Shown one piece after another: positions 17,114 to 25,503 of a stretch of 64,000 bases of DNA. The notes under the pieces were generated by a model. The model was not told the DNA's origin. It made no database searches and saw only the letters and a list, made by a program, of their open reading frames with translations. The stretch's first letter is position 1, and the number at the start of each line of letters is the position of its first letter. The position numbers were made by a program, and so were the translations under genes. Source of the DNA: Methylophaga sp. (GTDB taxonomy: Bacteria; Pseudomonadota; Gammaproteobacteria; Nitrosococcales; Methylophagaceae); the NCBI GenBank assembly GCA_002733715.2, contig NVWQ02000059.1:1-64000 (forward strand). Direction: 5' to 3'.

Positions 17114-17932
17114 GCTCAGTAAGCGTTGTCTGCCTGCTTCAAACAAACAAACCCCTGCCGCCACGGAAACATTTAAACTTTCAGCGCCACCTTTCATCGG
17201 GATATAAACTGTTTGATCACAATTCTCACGGGTTAACCGTCTAATACCTCGGCCTTCTGCACCTAATATTATTGCCAGTGGACCTTTTAAATCTGCTTCA
17301 AAAATGGTGGTTTCACTATCACCTGATGTACCCACTAGCCATATACCGTGATGTTGCAATTCACGTAATACCCGAGCTAAATTAGTAATTTGAATAAACG
17401 GTAATCGCTCTGCGGCACCACTAGAGACTTTTAATGCCGTGTGTGTAAGACTTGAGGCGCGATCTTTGGGGGCGATAACGGCATGTGCGCCAGCCGCTTC
17501 AGCTGTTCGTATACATGCGCCCAGATTATGTGGATCTTGCACACCATCGAGAATTAATAAAAAGGGTGGTTCATCTAAGCTTTCTAATAATTTGACTAAA
17601 TCGGTTTCATCTAATGCTTTAAGTGGTCTACTTTTAGCGATGCTGCCTTGGTGTTGTACATCGGGAAGCATTTCATCAAGCTCTTCTCGTGCTATTTTTT
17701 GTATCGTAATATCGTGCTTTTTTGCACCTTTAACAATGCTATCAATACGTGCATCGTGTCGTTCATCTGCCAACCAAATTTCTGTGATCCGCGATACAGG
17801 CACATCGAGTGCTGCCTGTATCGCGTGTAAACCAAAGATTAGATCATTTTGCGGTGGCTTTGAATCAGTTTTAGATGCCTTGCGGCGTCTCGTATGCTTG
17901 TGATTCTTGTCCTTCGATGACGGGTTTGACAT
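17111..17932 (-). CDS. rlmB: 23S rRNA (guanosine2251-2'-O)-methyltransferase RlmB
   Basis: SPOUT-class enzyme methylating G2251 in the 23S P-loop. The 273-residue product has the N-terminal substrate-binding domain (LIFGLHAIQAALD, about residues 31-43) and SpoU motifs: LDGVQDPHNLGACIRTAEAA (about 125-144), ILGAEGRGIRRL (about 221-232) and IPMKGGAESLNVSVAAGV (about 241-258). The only available ATG gives a basic 30-residue extension (KNHKHTRRRKASK) and overlaps the end of the upstream OmpA-like gene by 62 bases. No in-frame ATG lies closer to the conserved core. Confidence 0.95.
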   Translation of the reverse strand: MSNPSSKDKNHKHTRRRKASKTDSKPPQNDLIFGLHAIQAALDVPVSRITEIWLADERHDARIDSIVKGAKKHDITIQKIAREELDEMLPDVQHQGSIAKSRPLKALDETDLVKLLESLDEPPFLLILDGVQDPHNLGACIRTAEAAGAHAVIAPKDRASSLTHTALKVSSGAAERLPFIQITNLARVLRELQHHGIWLVGTSGDSETTIFEADLKGPLAIILGAEGRGIRRLTRENCDQTVYIPMKGGAESLNVSVAAGVCLFEAGRQRLLS

Positions 17933-18557
17933 ATATTTCTACTCGACGATTTAATTGACGACCAGCCTCGGTATCGTTGCTAGCTCTTGGTTCTGTTTCA
18001 CCTCGTCCTACCGTAACCAATCGACTTTGAGAAATATCTTGTAGCACGAAGTAGTTGATAACTGATTGGGCACGATGACGTGAAAGATCCCTATTATAAC
18101 TCTCTGAGCCCACGCTGTCGGTATGACCGACCACATGAATCACTGTTTTTGGATAACGCACTAGAATTTCTGATACTTTTTGAAGCGTCGGCATAAATGC
18201 TGGTTTCAAATCTGCACTACCAAAATCAAATGAAATCTCACTAGACACGTCAATTTTTAATGTTTCATCTTCTAAACGTTGAATTTCAATGTCATGGCGC
18301 GCTTGTTCTTCTGCTAAAGCCGCTTCCATTTCTTTTTGCTGGCTATCCATATAGTAACCAATACCACCTCCTGCCGCCGCGCCTACTACCGCGCCTACTG
18401 CGGCTCCACCTGCGTCTCCCTCAACTACATAACCAACTACTGCGCCCGCTGCTGCGCCCACTGCAGCGCCAATTTTAGTTTGACGATTGGGATCATCCAT
18501 TGTTGTACATGCACTCATTAAGGTAACCATTGTGGCAACAATTACTAATTTTTTCAT
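17871..18557 (-). CDS. OmpA-family outer-membrane lipoprotein with glycine zipper
   Basis: A 228-residue lipoprotein starting at the ATG at 18557 (MKKLVIV...), with lipobox LMSAC (about residue 17). A glycine-zipper segment (GAAVGAAAGAVVGYVVEG and AAVGAVVGAAAGGGIGYYMD, about 29-68) can insert into membranes. A charged helix and a C-terminal OmpA peptidoglycan-binding domain follow (FGSADLKP, then VVGHTDSVGSESYN and NRRVEIYV). The layout matches the YiaD/OmpA-like lipoproteins that tether the outer membrane to the wall. A start 21 bases upstream is possible but would spoil the signal peptide. It is divergent from moaB, and its 3' end overlaps rlmB by 62 bases. Confidence 0.87.
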   Translation of the reverse strand: MKKLVIVATMVTLMSACTTMDDPNRQTKIGAAVGAAAGAVVGYVVEGDAGGAAVGAVVGAAAGGGIGYYMDSQQKEMEAALAEEQARHDIEIQRLEDETLKIDVSSEISFDFGSADLKPAFMPTLQKVSEILVRYPKTVIHVVGHTDSVGSESYNRDLSRHRAQSVINYFVLQDISQSRLVTVGRGETEPRASNDTEAGRQLNRRVEIYVKPVIEGQESQAYETPQGI

Positions 18558-18642
18558 TTTCAAACTCCTGTTTAACATTTTGAGGTACTTATTTATTTAA
18601 AGGATTATACTGGTCTTTAACACTATTACCGAGAGCCACATC

Positions 18643-19158
18643 ATGGAAAAAATTTTTATTCCCGTCAATATTGCCCTACTTACAATCTCCGATACTCGCA
18701 CCTTAGAAACCGACACATCGGGAAAAGTTCTCCGAGAACGTGTTTTAGCTGCAGATCACTTAGTGGCCGATCAAAAAATCGTGCGTGACGATATGTATCA
18801 AATTCGTGCTGCTGTTTCTCAGTGGATTGCTGATGCTGATGTGCAGGCTATCATTACTACAGGAGGCACCGGCTTAACTGGGCGTGATGGCACTCCCGAA
18901 GCAGTAAGCATTTTACTAGATAAAGAAATCACCGGTTTTGGTGAATTATTTCGACAAATTTCTTATCAAGATATTCGTACATCCACCATTCAATCTCGTG
19001 CGATCGGTGGGGTGGCCAATGGCACCTTTATCTTTTGTCTGCCAGGGTCATCTGGTGCATGTAAAACAGCGTGGGATGATATTTTAAAAGATCAGTTAGA
19101 TATGCGTCATCGGCCCTGTAATTTTGTTGAGTTAATGCCTCGGCTTTTGGAAAAATGA
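18643..19158 (+). CDS. moaB: molybdenum cofactor biosynthesis protein MoaB/MogA family
   Basis: A 171-residue protein of the MoaB/MogA fold that binds molybdopterin. Signatures seen are LTISDTRTLETDTSG (about residues 13-27), TTGGTGLTGRDGTPEA (about 71-86) and LPGSSGACKTAWD (about 137-149). MoaB in E. coli is dispensable and of unclear exact role; MogA adenylylates molybdopterin. No other moa/mog gene is present nearby. A glutaredoxin-like gene overlaps its stop by four bases. Confidence 0.92.
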   Translation: MEKIFIPVNIALLTISDTRTLETDTSGKVLRERVLAADHLVADQKIVRDDMYQIRAAVSQWIADADVQAIITTGGTGLTGRDGTPEAVSILLDKEITGFGELFRQISYQDIRTSTIQSRAIGGVANGTFIFCLPGSSGACKTAWDDILKDQLDMRHRPCNFVELMPRLLEK

Positions 19159-19385
19159 CAATCATCTTGTTGACTACTGCAGGATGCCACTTGTGTGAGC
19201 TTGCATCTGCAATGTTAAGTAATATAGACATCGTTATAAAACCTATTGAGATAGGTGACGATGATGATCTTGTTGCCCAGTATGGTACTCGTATTCCTGT
19301 ATTAAAATTTGCTGATGGTAGCGAACTTAATTGGCCTTTTGAACAACATGATATAGAAACCAAAATTCAGCAATTATTAGCATAA
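19155..19385 (+). CDS. glutaredoxin-like (DUF836-type) thiol protein
   Basis: A 76-residue small thioredoxin-fold protein with a CHLC redox pair (residues 11-14) near the N-terminus and the cis-Pro element RIPVLKFADG (about 46-55). This size and layout match glutaredoxin-like YfcG/DUF836-type proteins of gammaproteobacteria. It starts at an ATGA overlap with moaB, so the two are translationally coupled; no functional link is known. Confidence 0.85.
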   Translation: MTIILLTTAGCHLCELASAMLSNIDIVIKPIEIGDDDDLVAQYGTRIPVLKFADGSELNWPFEQHDIETKIQQLLA

Positions 19386-19443
19386 TGAAACTTTTACTTT
19401 GTTGAGGCGTCCGATAACGTGTAACCCTTATTAAAGGTCGTGT

Positions 19444-20331
19444 ATGCGTTTTCTTTATCTGATTATCTTTTCCTGCGTGATCTATCCTATTGCTAATGCA
19501 GCAGATATGCCCCCACTCCCAGGAAAACGCTATGATATTGGTGGTTATAGCTTACATCTAAATTGTCTAGGCAAAGGTAAACCGATAGTTATTATGGATG
19601 TTGGTCTTGGTGATGACTCCTCGGATTGGCAATCATTGCTCGAACAATCTGCCAAGATAACCCGTACATGCATTTATGACCGAGCCGGTTATGGCTGGAG
19701 TGATTATGGCCCAAGACCACGTAATAGTCGGCGCATTGCCTATGAATTAGGCCAATTACTACATCAAGCAAACGTTCCGCCCCCTTATATTCTTGTCGGT
19801 CATTCATTTGGCGGTTTCAACCTAAGATTATTTGCTAATTTTTATCCCAAACTTGTAGCTGGAATGATACTAATTGATGCCTCACATGAGTTGCAATATG
19901 ACCGTCTAAATATAAAACTGCCTGCACCTTACAAAGGTCGGCGCAATATTATTGTCACACAATCTGCAAAAAAATCCCCAACGCCGGATGGAAAACATCA
20001 AGTTCTTCGCGATCACGCTTATCGTGCGGCTAGCCAAGAAATTGCAGGTTTATATCAAAGTTCACGCCAAGTTCAACTTAATGGCAGCATTCCAACCGTT
20101 CCTTTAATTGTAATTAGTAGAGGCATGCCAGAATGGGAAGGTAATGAAAGGCTTCGTCGGCGTGAAAAAATATGGATTGAACTGCAGCAAGATTTAACGC
20201 GCTTATCTCCTTATAGCCAACATCTATTTGCCAACCAAAGTGGCCATGATATTCCACACGACCAACCTGAAATTATTCTTGATGCCATTTCGGATGTTAT
20301 TGCACAGGCAAAGCTTTACGATTTACACTAA
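19444..20331 (+). CDS. exported alpha/beta hydrolase
   Basis: A 295-residue protein with a signal peptide (about 1-20, ending NAADM) and an alpha/beta-hydrolase fold. It has the oxyanion-side element IVIMDVGLGDDSSDW (about 49-63), CIYDRAGYGWSD (about 78-89), nucleophile elbow GHSFGG (Ser about 122) and a late His in SGHDIPHDQPE. The catalytic triad therefore looks complete. The substrate is not predictable. An AAAGG lies about 9-13 bases before the ATG. It lies between the glutaredoxin-like gene and rnd, with its own short gaps. Confidence 0.85.
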   Translation: MRFLYLIIFSCVIYPIANAADMPPLPGKRYDIGGYSLHLNCLGKGKPIVIMDVGLGDDSSDWQSLLEQSAKITRTCIYDRAGYGWSDYGPRPRNSRRIAYELGQLLHQANVPPPYILVGHSFGGFNLRLFANFYPKLVAGMILIDASHELQYDRLNIKLPAPYKGRRNIIVTQSAKKSPTPDGKHQVLRDHAYRAASQEIAGLYQSSRQVQLNGSIPTVPLIVISRGMPEWEGNERLRRREKIWIELQQDLTRLSPYSQHLFANQSGHDIPHDQPEIILDAISDVIAQAKLYDLH

Positions 20332-20374
20332 AAAAACCGTTATACTGTTTGTTTAATTTAAACGCCCTAACAAT

Positions 20375-21520
20375 ATGACCGTTCAATATATTGATACCGA
20401 AGTCGAACTCGACCAATTTTGCCAACAAATAGCCAATAGCACATGGATAACAGTTGACACCGAATTTTTACGTGAGAAAACCTATTATCCACAACTGTGT
20501 TTGATCCAAGTAGCCAATGACGAGCATATCGCTTGTATTGATCCATTGGCATTAGATGATTTAACACCATTATTAGATATCATTTACAATCCAGAAATTA
20601 CAATAGTATTTCATGCGGCGCGCCAAGATCTTGAATTGTTTTATATGCTTCGTGATGATCTTCCCAGCAATGTATTCGACACTCAACTCGCAGCAACTGT
20701 TTTAGGTTATGGCGATCAAATTGGTTATGGCAACTTAGTTCAGCAATGTATCAATGTTGATCTCGACAAAGCCCATTCACGTACCGATTGGACAAAACGT
20801 CCGTTGGATCCTGCCCAAATTACCTATGCCGCTGATGATGTTCGTTATCTACGTGATGTTTACAAATTACTCACTCAACAATTGGCTGAAAAGAATCGTA
20901 CACACTGGTTAGAAGATGATTTTGCAACATTAACAAACATCAACACCTACAAACCTGATCCCGATAATATTTGGCGTAAGGTGAAAGGCTTTGGACGTTT
21001 AAAGGGCGTGCAACTTGCGGTGCTCAAACAACTTGCAGCTTGGCGTGAACAACGCGCGATTAAATCTAACCGCCCACGCCGCTGGATCATAAAAGATGAC
21101 GTACTACTTGATCTTGCTAAGTTACAACCAGAATCAACGGATAAATTCAGCATGATTCGCGGCTTAGAAAACAGTACCGTTAACCGCTATGGCGATACAC
21201 TTTTAGCAGAAATCAAACACGCTAAATCGATACCTAAAGAACAGTGGCCTGTCTTGAAAAAAATACAAGCTTTATCACAGCAACAAAATGCGATTGTCGA
21301 TGCCTTAATGGCATTGGTCAGAAAATTCTGTGATGAACAATCTATTGCACCCGTTGCAGTTGCCTCACGAAAAGAAATTGAACGTATGGTCAGTGGTGAA
21401 ACAGATTTACCGATATTGCAAGGCTGGCGCAATGAAATAGTTGGCCATCATTTAAAACAATTCTTAGATGGTAAACTATCAATTACAGCCGATACAACCC
21501 AGTTAAATACAAAAGGATAA
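20375..21520 (+). CDS. rnd: ribonuclease D
   Basis: 3'-5' exoribonuclease involved in tRNA 3' maturation. The 381-residue product has the DEDD nuclease domain with ITVDTEFLREKTYYPQLCLI (Exo I, about residues 25-44), VFHAARQDLELF (Exo II, about 79-90) and TYAADDVRYL (Exo III, about 150-159). HRDC domains follow towards the C-terminus. The gene is preceded by a likely -10 (TATACT at about 20341) with a short leader and no obvious Shine-Dalgarno. It is followed four bases later by the PfkB kinase. Confidence 0.95.
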   Translation: MTVQYIDTEVELDQFCQQIANSTWITVDTEFLREKTYYPQLCLIQVANDEHIACIDPLALDDLTPLLDIIYNPEITIVFHAARQDLELFYMLRDDLPSNVFDTQLAATVLGYGDQIGYGNLVQQCINVDLDKAHSRTDWTKRPLDPAQITYAADDVRYLRDVYKLLTQQLAEKNRTHWLEDDFATLTNINTYKPDPDNIWRKVKGFGRLKGVQLAVLKQLAAWREQRAIKSNRPRRWIIKDDVLLDLAKLQPESTDKFSMIRGLENSTVNRYGDTLLAEIKHAKSIPKEQWPVLKKIQALSQQQNAIVDALMALVRKFCDEQSIAPVAVASRKEIERMVSGETDLPILQGWRNEIVGHHLKQFLDGKLSITADTTQLNTKG

Positions 21521-21524
21521 AACT

Positions 21525-22457
21525 ATGTCAGCACTAATTTGTGGCTCTTTCGCCTACGACACTATTATGGTGTTCCCCGATCAATTCAAAAACCATATTT
21601 TGCCTGACAAAGTACACATGCTAAATGTGTCATTCCTAGTACCCAATTTACGCCGTGAATTTGGTGGTTGTGCAGGCAATATTGCTTACAACCTAAAACT
21701 ACTAGGTGATGAACCCATCCCAATGGGCACAGTAGGTAGTGACTTCACCAGCTATGCAACTTGGATGGATAAACACGGCATCAACCGTCGCCATGTCCAT
21801 GTTAAAGAAGGCAGTTACACCGCCCAAGCGTTTATCACCACCGACATGGATGATAACCAAATCACCGCATTCCACCCTGGCGCAATGAATTTAGCCCATG
21901 AAACCTTAATTAGCGAAGCCAAAGATATTAGCATTGCCATCGTATCACCAGACGGTCGTGATGGCATGATTCAACATGCTCAACAGCTACATGAAGCAGG
22001 CATCCCGTTTATCTTCGATCCCGGTCAAGGCTTACCCATGTTTGATGGCGATGATTTATTAAACTTCGCCAAACAAGCAACATACATCACGCTAAATGAT
22101 TATGAAGCCCAATTATTTCAAGACAGAACAGGCTTATCACCCAATGAAATCGCCGAACACGTAGAAGCACTAATCATCACCCGAGGTGGTGAAGGCTCAT
22201 ACATCTACACTGATGGCAACCGCCTAGATATCCCCAGTGCAAAAGTAGGCCAACTAGCCGATCCAACCGGCTGTGGTGATGCTTATCGTGCAGGCTTATT
22301 ACACGGTATTATGCACGGCAAAGATTGGGAAACTACAGGGCGCATTGCTTCTTTGTTAGGTGCTATTAAAATTGAGCAGCATGGTACACAGAATCATACG
22401 TTTACTATGGATGAGTTTGCTGAGCGGTTTGAGCAGAGTTTTGGGCGAGCATTGTAG
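21525..22457 (+). CDS. PfkB-family kinase, adenosine-kinase-like
   Basis: A 310-residue ribokinase/PfkB-fold protein. It shows the N-terminal sugar/nucleoside-binding signature (REFGGCAGNIAYNLKLLG, about residues 44-61) and the anion-hole/catalytic motif LADPTGCGDAYRAGL (about 244-258), whose Asp is the catalytic base. Related proteins in proteobacteria are annotated as carbohydrate or adenosine kinases; adenosine phosphorylation would fit with mtaD/mtnA in this window but is inference. Codon choice changes in the last ~100 bases (more T/G-ending codons). A second copy of the 3' end lies at 29080-29139. Confidence 0.88.
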   Translation: MSALICGSFAYDTIMVFPDQFKNHILPDKVHMLNVSFLVPNLRREFGGCAGNIAYNLKLLGDEPIPMGTVGSDFTSYATWMDKHGINRRHVHVKEGSYTAQAFITTDMDDNQITAFHPGAMNLAHETLISEAKDISIAIVSPDGRDGMIQHAQQLHEAGIPFIFDPGQGLPMFDGDDLLNFAKQATYITLNDYEAQLFQDRTGLSPNEIAEHVEALIITRGGEGSYIYTDGNRLDIPSAKVGQLADPTGCGDAYRAGLLHGIMHGKDWETTGRIASLLGAIKIEQHGTQNHTFTMDEFAERFEQSFGRAL

Positions 22458-22573
22458 GAAATATAGAAATTGAAGATCCCTGTTTCATCTGTAACTTAGA
22501 TCTTGCGGAGGAACCTTTCCCATTAATAACAAATTAGGACAGATCGGCCGTAAAAGTAAGCCGTTAAGCACCC

Positions 22574-23179
22574 ATGAAATTTGACAAACTATTCATATCG
22601 GAAGATTTACCTTACAAAGGTAGATCTAAAAGAGATAAATTCTTATCGAGAATATTTGGGATTTTCAATGAAGAAATCATCCGTATCTGGTGTAATAACA
22701 AAAATTCTCCATTTATTGACCTAGGAAGACCAACTGTCTACGATAATGATGGTAAACATTACACGCTGGATTTCTTATTAAAGGACGACGCTGGGAATAT
22801 TTTTCTTACGGAAATGAAATGTGAAATCGAATACCAGAAATATAAATATCTTACACTATCAGAAATAGGGCAGCTTAAACATCATAGTAATAAACGTGCA
22901 TTTCAATTGTTTTTAGAAGTTGCACATAAGCCAGACTTATACGATATAAAGTGCAATTCTGAAATAATAAAAGTCTCAGGTTCAGCCTTGGTATGGGGTA
23001 AAGTATCTGAGCTGGGTGGGCAAGCTGTTAAAAGTGAGTTTGGCTTATCTCATCTAATTTCTACAGAGTCGGCTGTTCGTGACTTAGTTAAGTGGCAAGA
23101 TAAAAGTTATTTAGATCTAATTGCAATGCATGAATTATGGTGTCAACAATTATTCTCTGGTTTAAAAACTGTGAATTAA
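22574..23179 (+). CDS. PD-(D/E)XK nuclease-like orphan protein
   Basis: A 201-residue protein of no named family that I recognise. A candidate PD-(D/E)XK core is visible: D66 in TLDFLLKD, then E80 and K82 in FLTEMKCE, preceded by a long N-terminal helix and followed by a Tyr/Lys-rich helix. It could therefore be a nuclease or a nuclease-fold regulator. The gene looks AT-rich and follows the PfkB kinase at the start of an accessory block. No partner methylase or helicase gene is nearby, so restriction is not supported. Confidence 0.6.
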   Translation: MKFDKLFISEDLPYKGRSKRDKFLSRIFGIFNEEIIRIWCNNKNSPFIDLGRPTVYDNDGKHYTLDFLLKDDAGNIFLTEMKCEIEYQKYKYLTLSEIGQLKHHSNKRAFQLFLEVAHKPDLYDIKCNSEIIKVSGSALVWGKVSELGGQAVKSEFGLSHLISTESAVRDLVKWQDKSYLDLIAMHELWCQQLFSGLKTVN

Positions 23180-23207
23180 ATGTGACATTACCTTTAAATC
23201 ACTAATC

Positions 23208-23624
23208 GCTGCCGCTGGGCGTTCATTTCTTTTGCTTGCACAAAAGAAACAGAACCAAAGAAAAATGCACCCGGCATTATTGCTAGTCCTCAAAAACACA
23301 TCTATTTCACGGATCAGGTAAAAACTCGCTACGCTCAGACACTTACCTGCTTTATCCGTGGAATAGATATGTTTTTAAGGGCAATAAGAACGGGATCCTA
23401 CACCATCTTATCTTAATCACTTATTTTCAGTAGTAACACTCCTCTCCCCGTCATATCGCCGCCAAAATTAAAATTTATTTGTGGATTAAGTGGTCGAGTG
23501 TCTGAGCGTAGCGAGTTTTCGACCACGCCACAAATCAAGTTGAATTTTGGAAGTCAGGCGATATCGGGTGCCCTTTTTTGGTTCGTTTTTTGGGCACGCA
23601 AAAAATGAACGCCATGCGGCGAGC
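23208..23624. repeat. ~420-bp imperfect long palindrome
   Basis: In the 600-base gap before the APC gene, the left arm (GGGCGTTCATTTCTTTT... from 23218) recurs inverted at the right (AAAAAATGAACGCC near 23613). The inner CTCGCTACGCTCAGACACTT (about 23330) recurs inverted as AGTGTCTGAGCGTAGCGAG (about 23499). No long reading frame is present. GGGCGTTCATTT...AAAGAA elements are common repeats in gammaproteobacteria. The rest of the gap holds only the likely APC promoter. Confidence 0.75.
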
Positions 23625-23779
23625 AAGCTACTCAACCTTTATGATAAAACATGTCCTGCCATTCATCCTTGCTGTGAAGATATCCACTATCGTTGGATTC
23701 CGCATTAAATGCATTAAATGAAACGCTATCCTTTATGTATAATCTATTTCATTACTAGTGCCTATAAGGATAAAAAGTC

Positions 23780-24916
23780 ATGGAAGCACAGCGGAAATCA
23801 TTCTTTGGTGCTTTAGCAACACCATTGGCATCAATTTTTGGTAGTGGCTTCTTAGTGATTATCCCTATCCTAGCAGCCACTACGGGTATTTGGTCTGTTG
23901 TTGCAATGCTCTTAATAACGGCTATCGCATTTTGCATAGGCGGAGTAATTCGCTTCAATATTCGATATGCTGAACCGGCATTAAAGAAGCCTGAAATTCA
24001 CAAGCTGACGGTTACTTTCGAACGTATTGCTGATATTGCTTTAGTCTTTGCCTACATTATTTCAATTTCATTATACCTGCGAATACTTGCCTCATTTCTG
24101 TTAGTGCCATTTGATGCTGATATTGAATTTAACGAACAAGTCATTACCACGACTATTATTGCCTTCATTATATTGTTTGGTATATTAAAAGGGCTTAAAT
24201 CAATAGAAAATCTAGAGGTTTGGTCATTAGGTCTCACCATGATTATTATCTTTCTCATTCTGCTATCTTTTGGTATTTATGATATTGATATGCTTGCTAA
24301 CCATTCACTACAATGGCCTGAGGCTATTGATTTAGCACCTTGGAATATAGCCACCATTTTGGCGGGTACGTTAATTGTCGTACAAGGTTTTGAGACCAGT
24401 CGCTACCTTGGTGAAGAATATAATAGCAATACCCGAATACGTTCTAGCCGAGCATCTCAACTTATCTCCATGATTGTTTATCTACTTTTTGTTGCACTAG
24501 CAACACCGTTAATGCACTACCTGCATAGCCCTGTGAAAAGCAATGATCTGATCATATTATCTGGAAAAGTCATCTTCTTTTTGCCCATGATGGTTATCTT
24601 TGCAGCTATTTTGAGTCAATTCAGTGCGGCGGTAGCTGATACGATTGCTGGCGTAGGGAATTTATTTGAAGAATCAAAGTCCAAGATAAGTATCAACATT
24701 GCTTATCTTATTATAGGCGTTAGTGCTGTAGCGCTCACATGGTCTATTTCAACCTTTCAACTCGTGGCATTCGCTTCCAGAGGGTTCGCCCTATATTATC
24801 TGTTGCAGTGCTTTGTTGCGCTATCAGTGTGCCATAAAGTCTCGCAAAAAATCATGATCAGTTTAGTTGCCAGCATCCTACTGTTTGTCACCCTATTTGC
24901 TGTTCCTATTGGATAG
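23780..24916 (+). CDS. APC-superfamily-like integral membrane permease
   Basis: A 378-residue protein with about ten or eleven hydrophobic helices. It opens with SIFGSGFLVIIPILA (about residues 18-32), the glycine-containing first helix typical of APC/LeuT-fold carriers. FETSRYLGEEYNS (about 206-218) occupies a cytoplasmic loop. It resembles distant amino-acid or purine permeases without a close named family. It is followed five bases later by a short exported-protein remnant. The substrate is unknown. Confidence 0.65.
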   Translation: MEAQRKSFFGALATPLASIFGSGFLVIIPILAATTGIWSVVAMLLITAIAFCIGGVIRFNIRYAEPALKKPEIHKLTVTFERIADIALVFAYIISISLYLRILASFLLVPFDADIEFNEQVITTTIIAFIILFGILKGLKSIENLEVWSLGLTMIIIFLILLSFGIYDIDMLANHSLQWPEAIDLAPWNIATILAGTLIVVQGFETSRYLGEEYNSNTRIRSSRASQLISMIVYLLFVALATPLMHYLHSPVKSNDLIILSGKVIFFLPMMVIFAAILSQFSAAVADTIAGVGNLFEESKSKISINIAYLIIGVSAVALTWSISTFQLVAFASRGFALYYLLQCFVALSVCHKVSQKIMISLVASILLFVTLFAVPIG

Positions 24917-24921
24917 TTTGA

Positions 24922-25317
24922 ATGCTTCGTCACAAAACACACAGAAAACTAGTTTTATCTAGCTTATTTATAGCTTCATTGCTTAGCTCTTTCACTGGTA
25001 TGACGGCATCAAATCAGACTGAATCTAATCATAATTCATCACAATATAACACCGTAGATTCTTGTTCTATTGCGATAGATAAACCTGTTCCTGATGATTT
25101 TTCAGCGGCTTTGAATAGCGATAAAATCACACTCATTAGCTGGAATATTGAAAAAGGTCACAATACTGGTTGGAAGCGTGCGCTGAAAAATATAGCCAGA
25201 AAAAGCTCTTTCTCTGGCAAATCCTATTATATTGAATGTCAGCAAGATGAATTAATTTCGATGAAAACATGGCTCAATACAGAATTAGCAGTAATAAGAA
25301 GTAACTTGCGTCCATAA
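24922..25317 (+). pseudogene. remnant of an exported EEP-family phosphatase/nuclease
   Basis: A 131-residue frame with a signal peptide (about 1-30) and the first conserved strand of endonuclease/exonuclease/phosphatase proteins, TLISWNIEKGHNTGW (about residues 69-83). The remaining catalytic motifs (the later E, D-x-N and SDH) are absent, and nothing resembling them follows in the next 186 bases in any frame. The last ~45 residues do not look like the family and may be a deletion junction. The best reading is a truncated gene; a short functional protein cannot be excluded. Confidence 0.55.
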
Positions 25318-25503
25318 TTCTACCAACAGAAGCTGCTCCAACCCGCACCTAAGATTGCCTGCTCGCTACCCTTTATAGGATTCTACGATATACGTTGATA
25401 ACGTTTGTGATAACATCAGACTAGATGAGTAATTATCAACACTAATCTACAAAAATAGTGACTTGGTAGTTTTAGTTTCCTAAGGTAAAAATCAGACCAT
25501 GAT

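Noticed and set aside
22574-23179. restriction endonuclease of an R-M system
   Set aside because: No methyltransferase or specificity subunit is nearby; only the nuclease-like fold is supported.
23208-23624. a regulatory RNA gene in the 600-base gap
   Set aside because: The structure is explained by a known-type dispersed repeat; no promoter-terminator pair clearly bounds an RNA.
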